DNA of 64,000 nt from Cladocopium goreaui (Eukaryota; Sar; Dinophyceae; Suessiales; Symbiodiniaceae): NCBI GenBank assembly GCA_947184155.2, contig CAMXCT020003371.1, positions 1 to 64,000 on the forward strand. Direction: 5' to 3'. Of this stretch, positions 13,300 through 22,900 are shown piece by piece; the first letter of the stretch is position 1; every line of letters begins with the position of its first letter. The translations under genes and the position numbers were made by a program. The notes beneath the pieces were generated by a model that ran no database searches, was not told the origin of the DNA, and saw only the letters and a list, made by a program, of their open reading frames with translations.

Positions 13300-13990
13300 C
13301 AAATATATAATATATGTATAAATAAGATATGTATATATATAATATATGTATATATAATATATGTATATATATTATATGTATACATGATATGTATATAATA
13401 TATATATATATATTATGTAAATAATATATGTATATATAATATATGTATACATAATATGTATATATAATATATGTATATATAATATATATATATATATATT
13501 ATGTAAATAATATATGTATATATAATATATGTATACATAATATGTATATATAATATATGTATATATAATATATGTGTATATATAATATATGTATTTATAA
13601 TATATGTATACATAAATCTAAATATAATATATGTATATGATATGTATATATATAATATATATATATATTATGTATATATAATATATGTATATATAATATA
13701 TGTATACATAATATATGTAAATATAATATGTATATGTAATATATGAATATATAATATATGTATATATAATATATGTATATGTAATATATGAATATATAAT
13801 ATATGTATATATAATATATGTATATATGATATATGTATACATAATATATGTATATAAGATATGTATATATAATATATGTATATATGATATGTAGAAAATA
13901 TATGTATATATAATATATGTAAATATAATATATGTATACATAATATATGTATATAAGATATGTATAATATATATATAATATATGTAAATA
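13300..13990. repeat. long TATATGTA/TATAATA microsatellite bordering the LTR element
   Basis: Nearly 700 bp of diverged TATATGTATATATAA-type units runs directly up to the left LTR. Open Tyr/Ile frames across it are repeat artefacts. Its unit differs from the array on the other side of the element at 33328-34000. Confidence 0.9.
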
Positions 13991-14218
13991 TGTGAATCGG
14001 AGGTTGTCTCCCCGATTATGTACTGGTACTTGATCTTGAAGTGGGTGTTTCAGTGATGACGGCACAGAAGTCGCGGCTTCAGCATGGCGATACTTTCTTC
14101 CGGTTCCTGCAGTGGTCTTGAGCCAAAGGGGCAAGTTGACGCACCCCTTGGCGGTGGATCCTTGCGGGCTGAATTATGTGGGAGTGTACAGTGGTCCGTA
14201 GCCTACACTCTATTCGCA
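13991..14218 (-). repeat. 3' LTR of the copia element
   Basis: A 228-bp copy of the repeat at 33100-33327 with the same TG and CA termini. It differs mostly by transitions (for example GGG against AAA at about 14044-14046) plus two single-base indels. It is directly preceded in element orientation by a G-rich tract. Confidence 0.95.
14117..14132 (-). promoter_or_regulatory. spliced-leader-like remnant in 3' LTR
   Basis: Identical 16-nt sequence to that in the other LTR, at the matching place. It sits exactly at the border between the well-conserved and the diverged halves of the LTR. Confidence 0.65.
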
Positions 14219-14226
14219 CCCCCCAC
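14219..14226 (-). promoter_or_regulatory. polypurine tract
   Basis: On the element strand GTGGGGGG lies immediately before the TG start of the 3' LTR, the position of the plus-strand primer in LTR retrotransposons. It is short but perfectly placed. Confidence 0.7.
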
Positions 14227-14740
14227 GCATGGCCAACTTTGTTGGCCACGCGCAAAGGAGTGTCCCTTGAATTGATCCACTACATCTGCAGCTGTTCATT
14301 TATTGAATTATGGAGAGCTAAAGTCCGTTCAGAACTTCAAATCTACATGGCGGCTTGCTACGATCTCTACCAAAAGATAAAGGTTCTGTTCACGTGCATG
14401 CAGACACGACGTAGTCGGTGTCCAGCATTGAGGTTCATCCGATGTGGCGTAGCCAGCATGGAATCCCACTCAAGCATGTGAATTAAAAAAAATCGAAACA
14501 CTAAGATGACTATGGAACTAGAAGTTTACCTTCCCGTTCCTCTGTCGGTTGAGATGTAGACCGCTGTAGAAACTCAGCGTCTCGCGCAATGATGTTCAAA
14601 AAAAAATGTGGTTCTAAATTAGCCGGCTCAGAGTCCTCTCAGAAATCATTCGAAATGAAGTAGAGGTAAATCTCGAGCAATGATTGCATCCTCGCTTCGC
14701 CAGGTTCAATCAGGACCTATGCAGAGGTCATATCGATTTA
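14227..14740 (-). other. 3' untranslated region of the copia element
   Basis: About 515 nt between the last stop codon and the purine tract. No open frame of note continues on the element strand. No structure or repeat was recognised. Confidence 0.6.
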
Positions 14741-15475
14741 TCATCTGTACCCCCATCCATAGTATCCGTGTTGATTCCAGTCTCCACCACGGTGTGAATA
14801 AGATCTTCCACCTTTCCCTTGGTCTTTTCCACCTTTCTGTGGTGGGGTTACTGGAGCTTGTTTTGGCGGAGGAGCGGCTTCGACGGTTCTCCATGTTGCT
14901 GATGATGATGCTTTCGCTTTTGATACTCTGCCCAGTGCTGGTGCTGCCTTCGGGGCTGCTTTCGACTTGCCAGCGGCCGGGTTAGCACGTTCACGATCGG
15001 CAGGACTTGGGGTGTCAGCAATCGCAAGTATGTGAGCTTCTGACATGTGGATGCCCCATCTTGGTCGTTGATCTTCCCGTTGTTTGATGTGGTTGTAGTC
15101 ATCGATTGCATCATACAGCTTCTGGAGTAGAGGTCGTGGCAATTGTCGGCCATTTTGAAGGATCAGGTGTAAGAGTGATATTCTTCGAAGTGCGGGACGA
15201 AGAGCACACACAATATCAACTGGGTTCAGTGTGATTGTGTCTTGAAAGTCGACGTTCCTGAAGAAATAAACGGCATTCACTCTGGATGCACCTGCGATGA
15301 TTCTTCTGACCATGACGTCTTGTCGATCAAGGGCTTCGCGGGCAGCTGTGGTCTTCCTCATTTCATCCATTGTTGTGTCACGTTTCGACAGCTTCTCCAT
15401 TTCCTCGTCATAGAAGATATTTTGCAAGTCATCATATGAGAAGTCGCTTGAGTACCACTGCCCCATAGTATGCAT
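14741..15475 (-). CDS. copia accessory ORF C-terminus, Gly/Arg/Tyr-rich tail
   Basis: A 244-codon frame, the last of the element, ending about 520 nt before the 3' LTR. The N-terminal half is helical and charged. The middle (about 150-205) is Ala/Pro/Lys-rich. The last 35 residues are rich in Gly, Arg, Ser and Tyr, as in low-complexity RNA-binding tails. It overlaps the previous ORF by 44 nt in the +1 frame, and deleting one G from the GGGG at 15461-15464 would fuse them. No domain recognised; RNA binding is a guess from composition. Confidence 0.75.
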   Translation of the reverse strand: MHTMGQWYSSDFSYDDLQNIFYDEEMEKLSKRDTTMDEMRKTTAAREALDRQDVMVRRIIAGASRVNAVYFFRNVDFQDTITLNPVDIVCALRPALRRISLLHLILQNGRQLPRPLLQKLYDAIDDYNHIKQREDQRPRWGIHMSEAHILAIADTPSPADRERANPAAGKSKAAPKAAPALGRVSKAKASSSATWRTVEAAPPPKQAPVTPPQKGGKDQGKGGRSYSHRGGDWNQHGYYGWGYR

Positions 15476-16613
15476 TGACGAATCCCTCTTCCCCGATGTC
15501 GTCCTTTTGTTTTGGTCGGCCGATCTCTTTGTAGAGCTCTTTCATCTGTTGTGCAGTTGGTTCGATGAGTTCACCATTTTCATCCTCGCCTAGGTAAGGC
15601 ACCCTTGAGTCCAGGTCCATCCTGAATTTCTGGTTCTGTTGAAAGTGTTTCCATGCCGTCTCGATGTCTCCACAGAAGTTCCGTTGGAATAGTCTGTAGA
15701 TCCTGACGATATGTAATCCAATCTGCAACAGGAGGATTTTGATGAGCTCCGGCTGAGCATCTCCAATTGTGCAAGGCTCGATCGGCAGGACCTTCGATCC
15801 AAACTCAATCCTCTTCATCCACTTGGGGTACTCAATCACTGCATCACGAGCTTCTCCAGCCTCATACTCCTCAATGTTGATTTCATCGACCGCTATTTCT
15901 TCATCGTCATTCTCGTCGGTCGGTTTTCCTTCCTCATTGAGACATTTGTCAACCTCATCTTGTTCTCTGAAGTCTCTTCTCTCATCATTGATGTCGCCCT
16001 TCTTCGAGGCTTGATCATCATTTTCTTCTTCTGGTTGAGGTTCTTGTTCTGGACTCTTCATGGTGACGTCATCATCATCTTGCATCGTCTCGTCGTCAGC
16101 ATTTTCACCTGTCAAATCGATCTTCACCTCCTCCCATGCTTTCTTGACATGGTCTTTGAGGTCTTCTTCTCGATGATGTGATTCGGCACTTGGTATTGTA
16201 GCCACAGTGATCTTGATTCGCTTCCTCCATCCATGACTCACCAAAAATCCTTTGCACATCACACAAATCGATAGTGGTACAGGGGTCTCCATCAGACATG
16301 CGGGGCATAGTCGATGGTCTTCCTTGCTGGGATGATGAGTGACTGCCAACAATGATATTGCATCATTCCAATCCGGATGTCCAGGGAACAATCTGTGAGT
16401 ATGACTGAAGTGACCGGTCTTGATATCGACAAGCTTTCGAAGTTCGTTCAGATCGGGTGATGATTCATCAGGCACAATGTTCCCAATGAGTTTGTCAAAT
16501 CGTTCAATGGTGGCCACCCTCCTTGCTCCTTGCACAGAAAGTACAAGTTGATCTCTTCCCTTTGTGATCATGAGACGGTAGTAGTCCTTCTCCTTCCAAT
16601 CGTATAATACCAC
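15432..16613 (-). CDS. copia accessory ORF, acidic, zinc-ribbon-like
   Basis: A 393-codon frame continuing the previous ORF after a two-base (GT) duplication at about 16611-16615; its first in-frame codon at 16613 is GTG and the frame is open upstream, so it is not an independent start. The first residues complete the last strand of the Tpt1-like domain (VVLYDW). A CPAC...CVMC pair near residues 101-118 suggests a zinc ribbon. Residues about 165-260 are very rich in Asp and Glu. The rest is helical and unfamiliar. No family recognised. It ends at a TGA where the next frame takes over after one extra G in a run of four (15461-15464). Confidence 0.75.
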   Translation of the reverse strand: MVLYDWKEKDYYRLMITKGRDQLVLSVQGARRVATIERFDKLIGNIVPDESSPDLNELRKLVDIKTGHFSHTHRLFPGHPDWNDAISLLAVTHHPSKEDHRLCPACLMETPVPLSICVMCKGFLVSHGWRKRIKITVATIPSAESHHREEDLKDHVKKAWEEVKIDLTGENADDETMQDDDDVTMKSPEQEPQPEEENDDQASKKGDINDERRDFREQDEVDKCLNEEGKPTDENDDEEIAVDEINIEEYEAGEARDAVIEYPKWMKRIEFGSKVLPIEPCTIGDAQPELIKILLLQIGLHIVRIYRLFQRNFCGDIETAWKHFQQNQKFRMDLDSRVPYLGEDENGELIEPTAQQMKELYKEIGRPKQKDDIGEEGFVNAYYGAVVLKRLLI

Positions 16614-19600
16614 ACTGCATCGAATGATTCGAATGGAATTGTTTCTTGGACCAAAATGTGTCCGTCTGCTGATAATCGAGGGGAGAACTTGGCGATGGAA
16701 TCGTACGTGATGTAGATGTAGACAAGATCAGTTTGTTCAATCTTCCTGAATCTCAGCACCGTCTGACTTCGCACGTCCCACGGTGCGAATGGCACGAAGA
16801 ACGTATTGATGCGGTCGCCTCCTCCTCCGGGACGTAGTCCTTCTCTGAAGATTTGAGCGATGTTGTCAAAAGTGGTGCAGTGAAATCCTCCTCCAAGAGT
16901 GTATCCGACTCCCGGGTTCATCTGATAGGAGGTCTTCTTGTCTTCGATGTGCACACCGCCTTGAACACTTGAATGTGCCATAGGGGCACGGATTGCCACC
17001 GGCCAAAGCCAAATCTCTCGATCTGCTGTGCCGATCTCCAACCTCAGTGTGTGTCGTTCAAGTCTCGAGGTCAATCCATCATTGAAGTTGTTCATGACGT
17101 ATTCCAACTCACCTTTTGTGACCTTGAGTCCTAGCACTTGAGCTCGGATTCTTTTCGTTTGCTTGTACTCAGTGAAGATCACTCTCTGGAAATTGTTCCA
17201 CCTCTCAACAAGTATCGGGTAGTTGACATGGGTCGTTCCGGCCAATGTATGTTGGTCTCTCCAAATGGCGTCGTACTTCAAGATCGACTCAACATTGACC
17301 CAACCTGCCTCATCGCATGGTAGTCCACGGTGATTCCGATTGTCCTTGACGCAACCCACGGAGTGGCGTAGCGCTGCATTGAATCTTTTCGACAATTCGA
17401 CTATCCATTGCGGATTCTCCCACTTGTTGCCCATCCACTCATTCTCGCCATATCGATGTACTTTACTCCATCCAAATCCAAGATATTCTTCTCCATTGAT
17501 GCGAGCAAGTTGAAGTGTACCAATGTTGTGGCCATGTGTGAATGGTTGGATGTACTTGAAGTTCCAGTTGTCTCCATATTGTTTCCTTTCTTCAGTAAGC
17601 CATTTCACATATTCATCATGATCAATGGGGTTCCAAGCGTTCAGCTCCTCAATGGTCGGCAAGACAGGCGGGGATTCCTCAGCCGCACGCTCAATCAGCA
17701 TATCAAGCTCATGACGATTCTTCACACCTCGGCTAATTGGGTTGACTTCGACACCATTCACTAAGTATTGTCCTCCTTCTTCACGATCACCAATGTCGTA
17801 CATAAAGGCTGACTGACTGTAGAAGCATTTGGTCACTTCTTCTTTCTCAGTGAATCTGGTTCTTCCCCAACGCTTTCCTCGTGGCATGACGTTCTTTGGG
17901 AGCTTGTCTTTTCTGCCTCTGGTCGCAGCTTTGGATCTTTCTGATGATGATGGGGATTTGGACTTCTGGTCCATGATCAATCTCATGCGCCATAGGGTGT
18001 CCTTCATGTTCTCGTCATCTGGTGTGGTACATTCATCAATGTCATGCATTCCACCACAAATGAAACAATATTGAACACTCGATGCGTCCGCAATCAGCTT
18101 CTCAAATCGATCACGGATGTTCCGCACCTCAGTTCGGCGCTTCTTCGCTTCCGAAGGTTGGCCCCCCATGTCATCTTCCTCCTCCTCAATCTCGATGTCA
18201 CCAGCTCCGGCATCGGTTTCTCCTGAAGTCTGTTCTGCTCGAGGGCCCCGCGCCGTAGGCGTCGTGGTCTCGTCTTCAGGTTCGCCAACTTCATCCTCCT
18301 CCTCATCGCTTGATGAGACCTCAATCATTTCAGGGTGGTCATCGTAGTTGGCTTCCGGGAGCACCGGCATTCTGGTGATCTTCTTCTGCAGGAGTAGGTC
18401 GAAGATTCCCGCTTCTTTCAAGACTGTTGTCACCATGTCGTTCTCGACCGGTGGGATGTATGCTTTCCTGGATCGGTTTCGCTTTGTGTTGATGGTGTCG
18501 GTAGGTCGACATGAACTGCTGAACAGCCAGAACGACTCTTCCAGTCCTGCGAGGCAACTGTCAAGGTTTGCCCCCCATCCACCAAACATAGTAGGGAATT
18601 GAAGACCCAGGTCAAGCATCCCAAGCCAGAATTCGAAAATGTCGCCGACGTACTCAGCTGTTGCGGTTGGATTGAGCATGGATGCGATCTCCTCCTTGGT
18701 CAGCACGGTCTTCATGTAGTCATGATAAGCGACGTTTCCACCATCCCAAAGCAGTCTGTAAAACCATCGCATTCGGTGCATTCCGCCTCCGCAATCCTCT
18801 GTTCGTGTTTCACGTTGCACATTGAATTGGGGTAACAGGTCTCGTCTGCATTTCCCTTTCACCATGTATGCAGGCATTCGGATGGCACCTCGATGTGATA
18901 CCTGTTTGAGTACATCGCTTGCCGTCCTGTATCCTGATAGCATTGCAAGTGTTGCAGTGACCAAAAATCCACGGAGGTCCTTCTCGGCTTCCATTTCTCT
19001 CCAGTCAACGCATTCATTGTAGATGTTGAGCAATCTTGCAGCTACTCTTGCATCCTGTGAAAATTCATCCATCCCAATGTCTTCAGTTCCGTAGATTGCC
19101 GCTCTCGTCCAGTTGCTTGCGCAATTCAGACATCTTGTGCGGTTCTCAGTGCAGGTATTCAATCTCGAATCATTTTTATGAAATCCTTTGCACACATCGC
19201 ACATCAATTCGGAATCTTCGGTTACCTCGACCCAATGCTCATCCACATCTGTCAGGGGCTCCGGGGTGAATACTCCTCGTCGGATGTCTGACCATGCTCT
19301 CCTCTGGACCGCATCTTTCATGTGTTTCATTCCTCCAATGATGTTTGCCGATCCAGCTTGTGCATCTGTGATTTCTCCAGCACGAATGCTGGGAACAATT
19401 CGTGGATGTTCTGTGCATCGTTTGATGGTTTCAATGTCAAATCCGGTGTTCTTCACATGGACGCATTCTTCATTCAGGTCATGGACTGTATCATGATCCA
19501 TTGCACAATGTAAGAAGACTTTCTGTCGCATCAGTGACTTTTCAAGCATAGCCCAAATGACTTCCTTACCTTCACCTTCTTTCCAATAGAAAGGCTCACG

Positions 19601-19828
19601 TCCACAAGCATATATCTGTTTCCAGAATCTTTCATTGGTGGAGTGAATAATGCCCTTTTCCTTCAAGATTCTTGCGAGCTCCTCGGCCATGGATACAATC
19701 GAAGATTGGGACCCAAGAAACCGGGCATCTTTCAGAATGTTGACGAAAATTGGAAGGTGTGCTACTTGGCTGATCTCCGTAATGATCTCCGCCAATTTGA
19801 TGATGAAGTCTGCATTTGGCATCAGCAT
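16568..19828 (-). CDS. copia accessory ORF with Tpt1/KptA-like RNA 2'-phosphotransferase domain
   Basis: A 1,086-codon frame from the ATG at 19828; the frame is open further upstream to about 19960 and joins the previous ORF by a -1 shift. The N-terminal 800 residues are unfamiliar, with Cys clusters near 209-240 and 586-600 and an acidic stretch near 500-570. Residues about 808-1075 match the Tpt1/KptA family in order: LRH (R821, H822), a GWVNVESIL helix where KptA has GWADIDKLI, IRA (R895), FHCTT with H983 in place of the YHGT motif followed by an I...EGL helix, then R1006 and a beta-rich end. These supply the Arg-His-Arg-Arg set plus the HGT-type His. Tpt1 enzymes use NAD+ to remove an internal RNA 2'-phosphate. 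Here the QGHS motif after IRA is altered and about 50 residues are inserted before H983. The domain's end is cut by a frameshift at about 16611. Function in the element is unknown. Confidence 0.85.
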   Translation of the reverse strand: MLMPNADFIIKLAEIITEISQVAHLPIFVNILKDARFLGSQSSIVSMAEELARILKEKGIIHSTNERFWKQIYACGREPFYWKEGEGKEVIWAMLEKSLMRQKVFLHCAMDHDTVHDLNEECVHVKNTGFDIETIKRCTEHPRIVPSIRAGEITDAQAGSANIIGGMKHMKDAVQRRAWSDIRRGVFTPEPLTDVDEHWVEVTEDSELMCDVCKGFHKNDSRLNTCTENRTRCLNCASNWTRAAIYGTEDIGMDEFSQDARVAARLLNIYNECVDWREMEAEKDLRGFLVTATLAMLSGYRTASDVLKQVSHRGAIRMPAYMVKGKCRRDLLPQFNVQRETRTEDCGGGMHRMRWFYRLLWDGGNVAYHDYMKTVLTKEEIASMLNPTATAEYVGDIFEFWLGMLDLGLQFPTMFGGWGANLDSCLAGLEESFWLFSSSCRPTDTINTKRNRSRKAYIPPVENDMVTTVLKEAGIFDLLLQKKITRMPVLPEANYDDHPEMIEVSSSDEEEDEVGEPEDETTTPTARGPRAEQTSGETDAGAGDIEIEEEEDDMGGQPSEAKKRRTEVRNIRDRFEKLIADASSVQYCFICGGMHDIDECTTPDDENMKDTLWRMRLIMDQKSKSPSSSERSKAATRGRKDKLPKNVMPRGKRWGRTRFTEKEEVTKCFYSQSAFMYDIGDREEGGQYLVNGVEVNPISRGVKNRHELDMLIERAAEESPPVLPTIEELNAWNPIDHDEYVKWLTEERKQYGDNWNFKYIQPFTHGHNIGTLQLARINGEEYLGFGWSKVHRYGENEWMGNKWENPQWIVELSKRFNAALRHSVGCVKDNRNHRGLPCDEAGWVNVESILKYDAIWRDQHTLAGTTHVNYPILVERWNNFQRVIFTEYKQTKRIRAQVLGLKVTKGELEYVMNNFNDGLTSRLERHTLRLEIGTADREIWLWPVAIRAPMAHSSVQGGVHIEDKKTSYQMNPGVGYTLGGGFHCTTFDNIAQIFREGLRPGGGGDRINTFFVPFAPWDVRSQTVLRFRKIEQTDLVYIYITYDSIAKFSPRLSADGHILVQETIPFESFDAVWYYTIGRRRTTTVS

Positions 19829-19938
19829 ACGATTTTGTCCTCTGAATAGTGCTGCGAAAGAGATCCAAATATGAACAGTGGCACTTGAGAACGTGTTGGC
19901 GTTGGTTCGTAGGAAAACCAGTGCGTTCGTTGCCAGTT

Positions 19939-22900
19939 TCAGGAATCCTCGGGCTTCTCCAGGGACTCATAGGGAAGTTGGTACACCTTGATGGATGAAA
20001 GACCCATGTTGTTGAGCCCGGCCTCAATGTCATTGATGATTCTCGAGCTAGATCTCGTTTGGTAGGTCAAATCCGTCAAGATGAGAGCTTTGTTGTTTCT
20101 CACTTGTCCTCCCAATTCATCCCATTTGTCCAACCAAGGTTTCCCGATGATGAACTGTCCAATCTTGTTTCCCAACTTCTTGAGCTTGACTCGAATCTCG
20201 CCCTCCACCGTGTCTTCAATGCCCAATGTCAACATGGCTAGGACCTCCGTCACTGGATATCCTTTGCACCTGACAAATTCTGTGGTCGTGATGATGTAGT
20301 GGTAGAGCTTTAGCCATTCGTAGTCATTCTCATTGATCATGTGGGAATCAAGTTGTCCTTCTGTCAGCATGTTGAAAGACAGGGCAGCATGAAATGTCAA
20401 TCTTCTCAAATACTGTTTCCAGATCAAATTGGTTCCATACTTGTGAGTAGTGTGAGGACCCTCTACGATGGATAGCACAAAGTCTTTGCCGGATCGTAAG
20501 AATGCAATTCTCTGTTCTTCACGAGCATAATCTTCGGCAGAATGGAGACGTACTTCCACGGTTGAAGGTTTCCTCCTCTTCATCCAGTCTTCAGTCGGAA
20601 TCCAGTTTTCATCTCTTTCTGGTTCAGTACGACCTTGAGATGTCGCTCCAGGTCCAGATCGGAAAGCTGCATGGGTCGACGAAGATGAGCCTCCGCCAGT
20701 CGATGATCTTGGCATCTTCTTCGGCTGGATGTTCGAACTTTGTGATTGTTGCGATGCCTTTGGTTGTGATCCCTCCGTAGGAGCGGATGTACTCTGGGCG
20801 CTAGGTCCAGTAGATGTGTCATCATTCACCCATGAAGGCTCCTCATTGTTCCAGAAGTCAACTTCGTAGGGTCGTCGTCCGTCATTGAAGACCAGGGGAA
20901 CATCCCAGTTGTCGAAATTGTGCATGCCTCCGGCTGTACCAGCTTCAGTCTCGGTCATCACGGTGGTGAAATCTTTGAGAGAGCTGTGGCAGGCATGACG
21001 TCTTTCCTTCTCAGTATATCTGGCTCCTTCATCGGCAATCGAGACGTTGTATCCATGCCCAATCAGGATTCCCTGAGGAATGTCAAAGACTTTGAGGATC
21101 GAGAACTGAATCTCGGACAGCTCTGCCACTCTCGGCAAGTTTCCATCTCCTCGAGCGCTGGTCTTGTGTCTTTCAAGTGTCGTGCCGAGGGCCAACAAAC
21201 ATAAGAAATGGTTCTGGGCTGCGCTCCTTCCCTTCGGTTGGTTGGTTTCAAAAGCAACCACATCTTTCATCACATCCTGCAAGATGATCTGATCCGATGG
21301 GTTCTGCTCGTTGTGATACCTCAATGCATGTCCTAGGTGCCTCATCTGGATCTCAATCATGTGTTTCATTGCCGTCAAATAGCTATCATTGTCAGATGGA
21401 GACTTCGGATTCACCTTGGTCAACTCGTCCATGACTTTGAAGTATTCGGCGGTCCTTGTCACAGCTAACCATGATGTTGCACTCGGATCTGTGTTGAATG
21501 ACGGTGTTCCTCGATAGATTTGTTTCATGCTTCGGATCTTCGCCTCAGTTTCTGCAGCAGTGGCTTGATCATCAAAAGGTTCGGGAAAGTGTCCTTTGGA
21601 CAATACGATCCAGAGCTCATCAAGTCTGTCGTAGATCTCTTTGTCCATGAAGCGTCCTACAGTTGCATCATCATAAGGGCATCTGCTGGCAAAGACCTTC
21701 ACGAATCTCGACCCTTTTGACAAAAACTCCCATCCTGAACACCCCTTCTCGACGTCCTGCGCTCTCTGCAACAACTTGTATGTAGTGGCTTCACTGGTGT
21801 GTCTGGAGTTCGCAAAGTATGCTGAGTAGACAACTGCAGGCGGCATTCCAAACCTAATCCATTGGTTGGCTGTGTCCTCATCTGAGATCAGTCGAAAATT
21901 CGAACCTCGGGTGTCTCGGAATGGTGATGGAGTCTTGGCTGCAATGGTTCCTTCAGACAATCCCTTCAGCACTCGTAATGCAACGGTGATTCGGCTTCCG
22001 GCGAATTGCCCTACTGAGTTCAGATCATGGGTTTCGGCCATCCCGCTTTGTACAGAAGAAAGTTGCACGGACCGTAGGTCTCGTGACAACTGTTCGAGCA
22101 GCGGAAATAGTTGTACGAACCGTAGGTCTCGTAACAACCAATCGGAGTCGAATTCAGAAAGCGGTCGACACGAAAATGAAAAGTGCCACGAAGAAAGAAC
22201 CGAAGTTGATGTCAATCTCGAAAAGCACCAGTGCAGTAGCGATCGCTCGAACGAAAGGTCAATGGCGTCGAGCTCTCGAGTAGCACATACGGATGTTGCC
22301 ACCGACTTGATTGGGTGACTGCGGATATTCTCGGAATCACGAGACATTTCAGCTTTCAGTTGTTCATCACATGCAAGCGGCTTCCAACGTTTCATCACTC
22401 TGACGTTCACAAATGGACTATTCCTGATTACATGATCATTGATTCCATTCATGATTATCTTGGCTATCCATTTAGTATACACTTGAGTAATGCGAGTTTC
22501 CCTACCGGCACACTCAGCATGGTCATGACGGCGATCACATCTTCTATGAAGCTTTGGGAAAGACACCCCCCATGCTACAATCTTCCAAGGTTTCTTGATT
22601 GGTTTGGGAGTCTCTTGGAACTGCGATTTCAAGCCATACATGCATCCATCAAATTTGTGTTCATGAGATACGGTTCCTTCCACAAGATCAGTCATTCTAC
22701 GGTCCTTCCAGTAGTCACAACCTCTAGGCAACTCAAGCAAGGCTGGTGATCCCATATTGATAAGTTCACTTAGCACTGATGTAAACACTTCCCACATCGC
22801 CCAGAAGATCTGCTTCTTTGCTTCGATGAGTTGTGTCGTTGCTTCGCTTACCCATCGGTTGATTCGGTTCCATGGTGAACCTCCTGTACATGGACCTGCA

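Noticed and set aside
13413-14134. Tyr/Ile-rich proteins, 60-180 codons
   Set aside because: Translations of TATATG microsatellite; the same occurs at 2.2, 33.4 and 55.3 kb.
15769-16181. Plus-strand Ser/Phe-rich frames opposite the acidic region
   Set aside because: Antisense of Asp/Glu/Lys-rich codons naturally gives open Ser/Phe/Leu frames; the minus strand fits the element's order.
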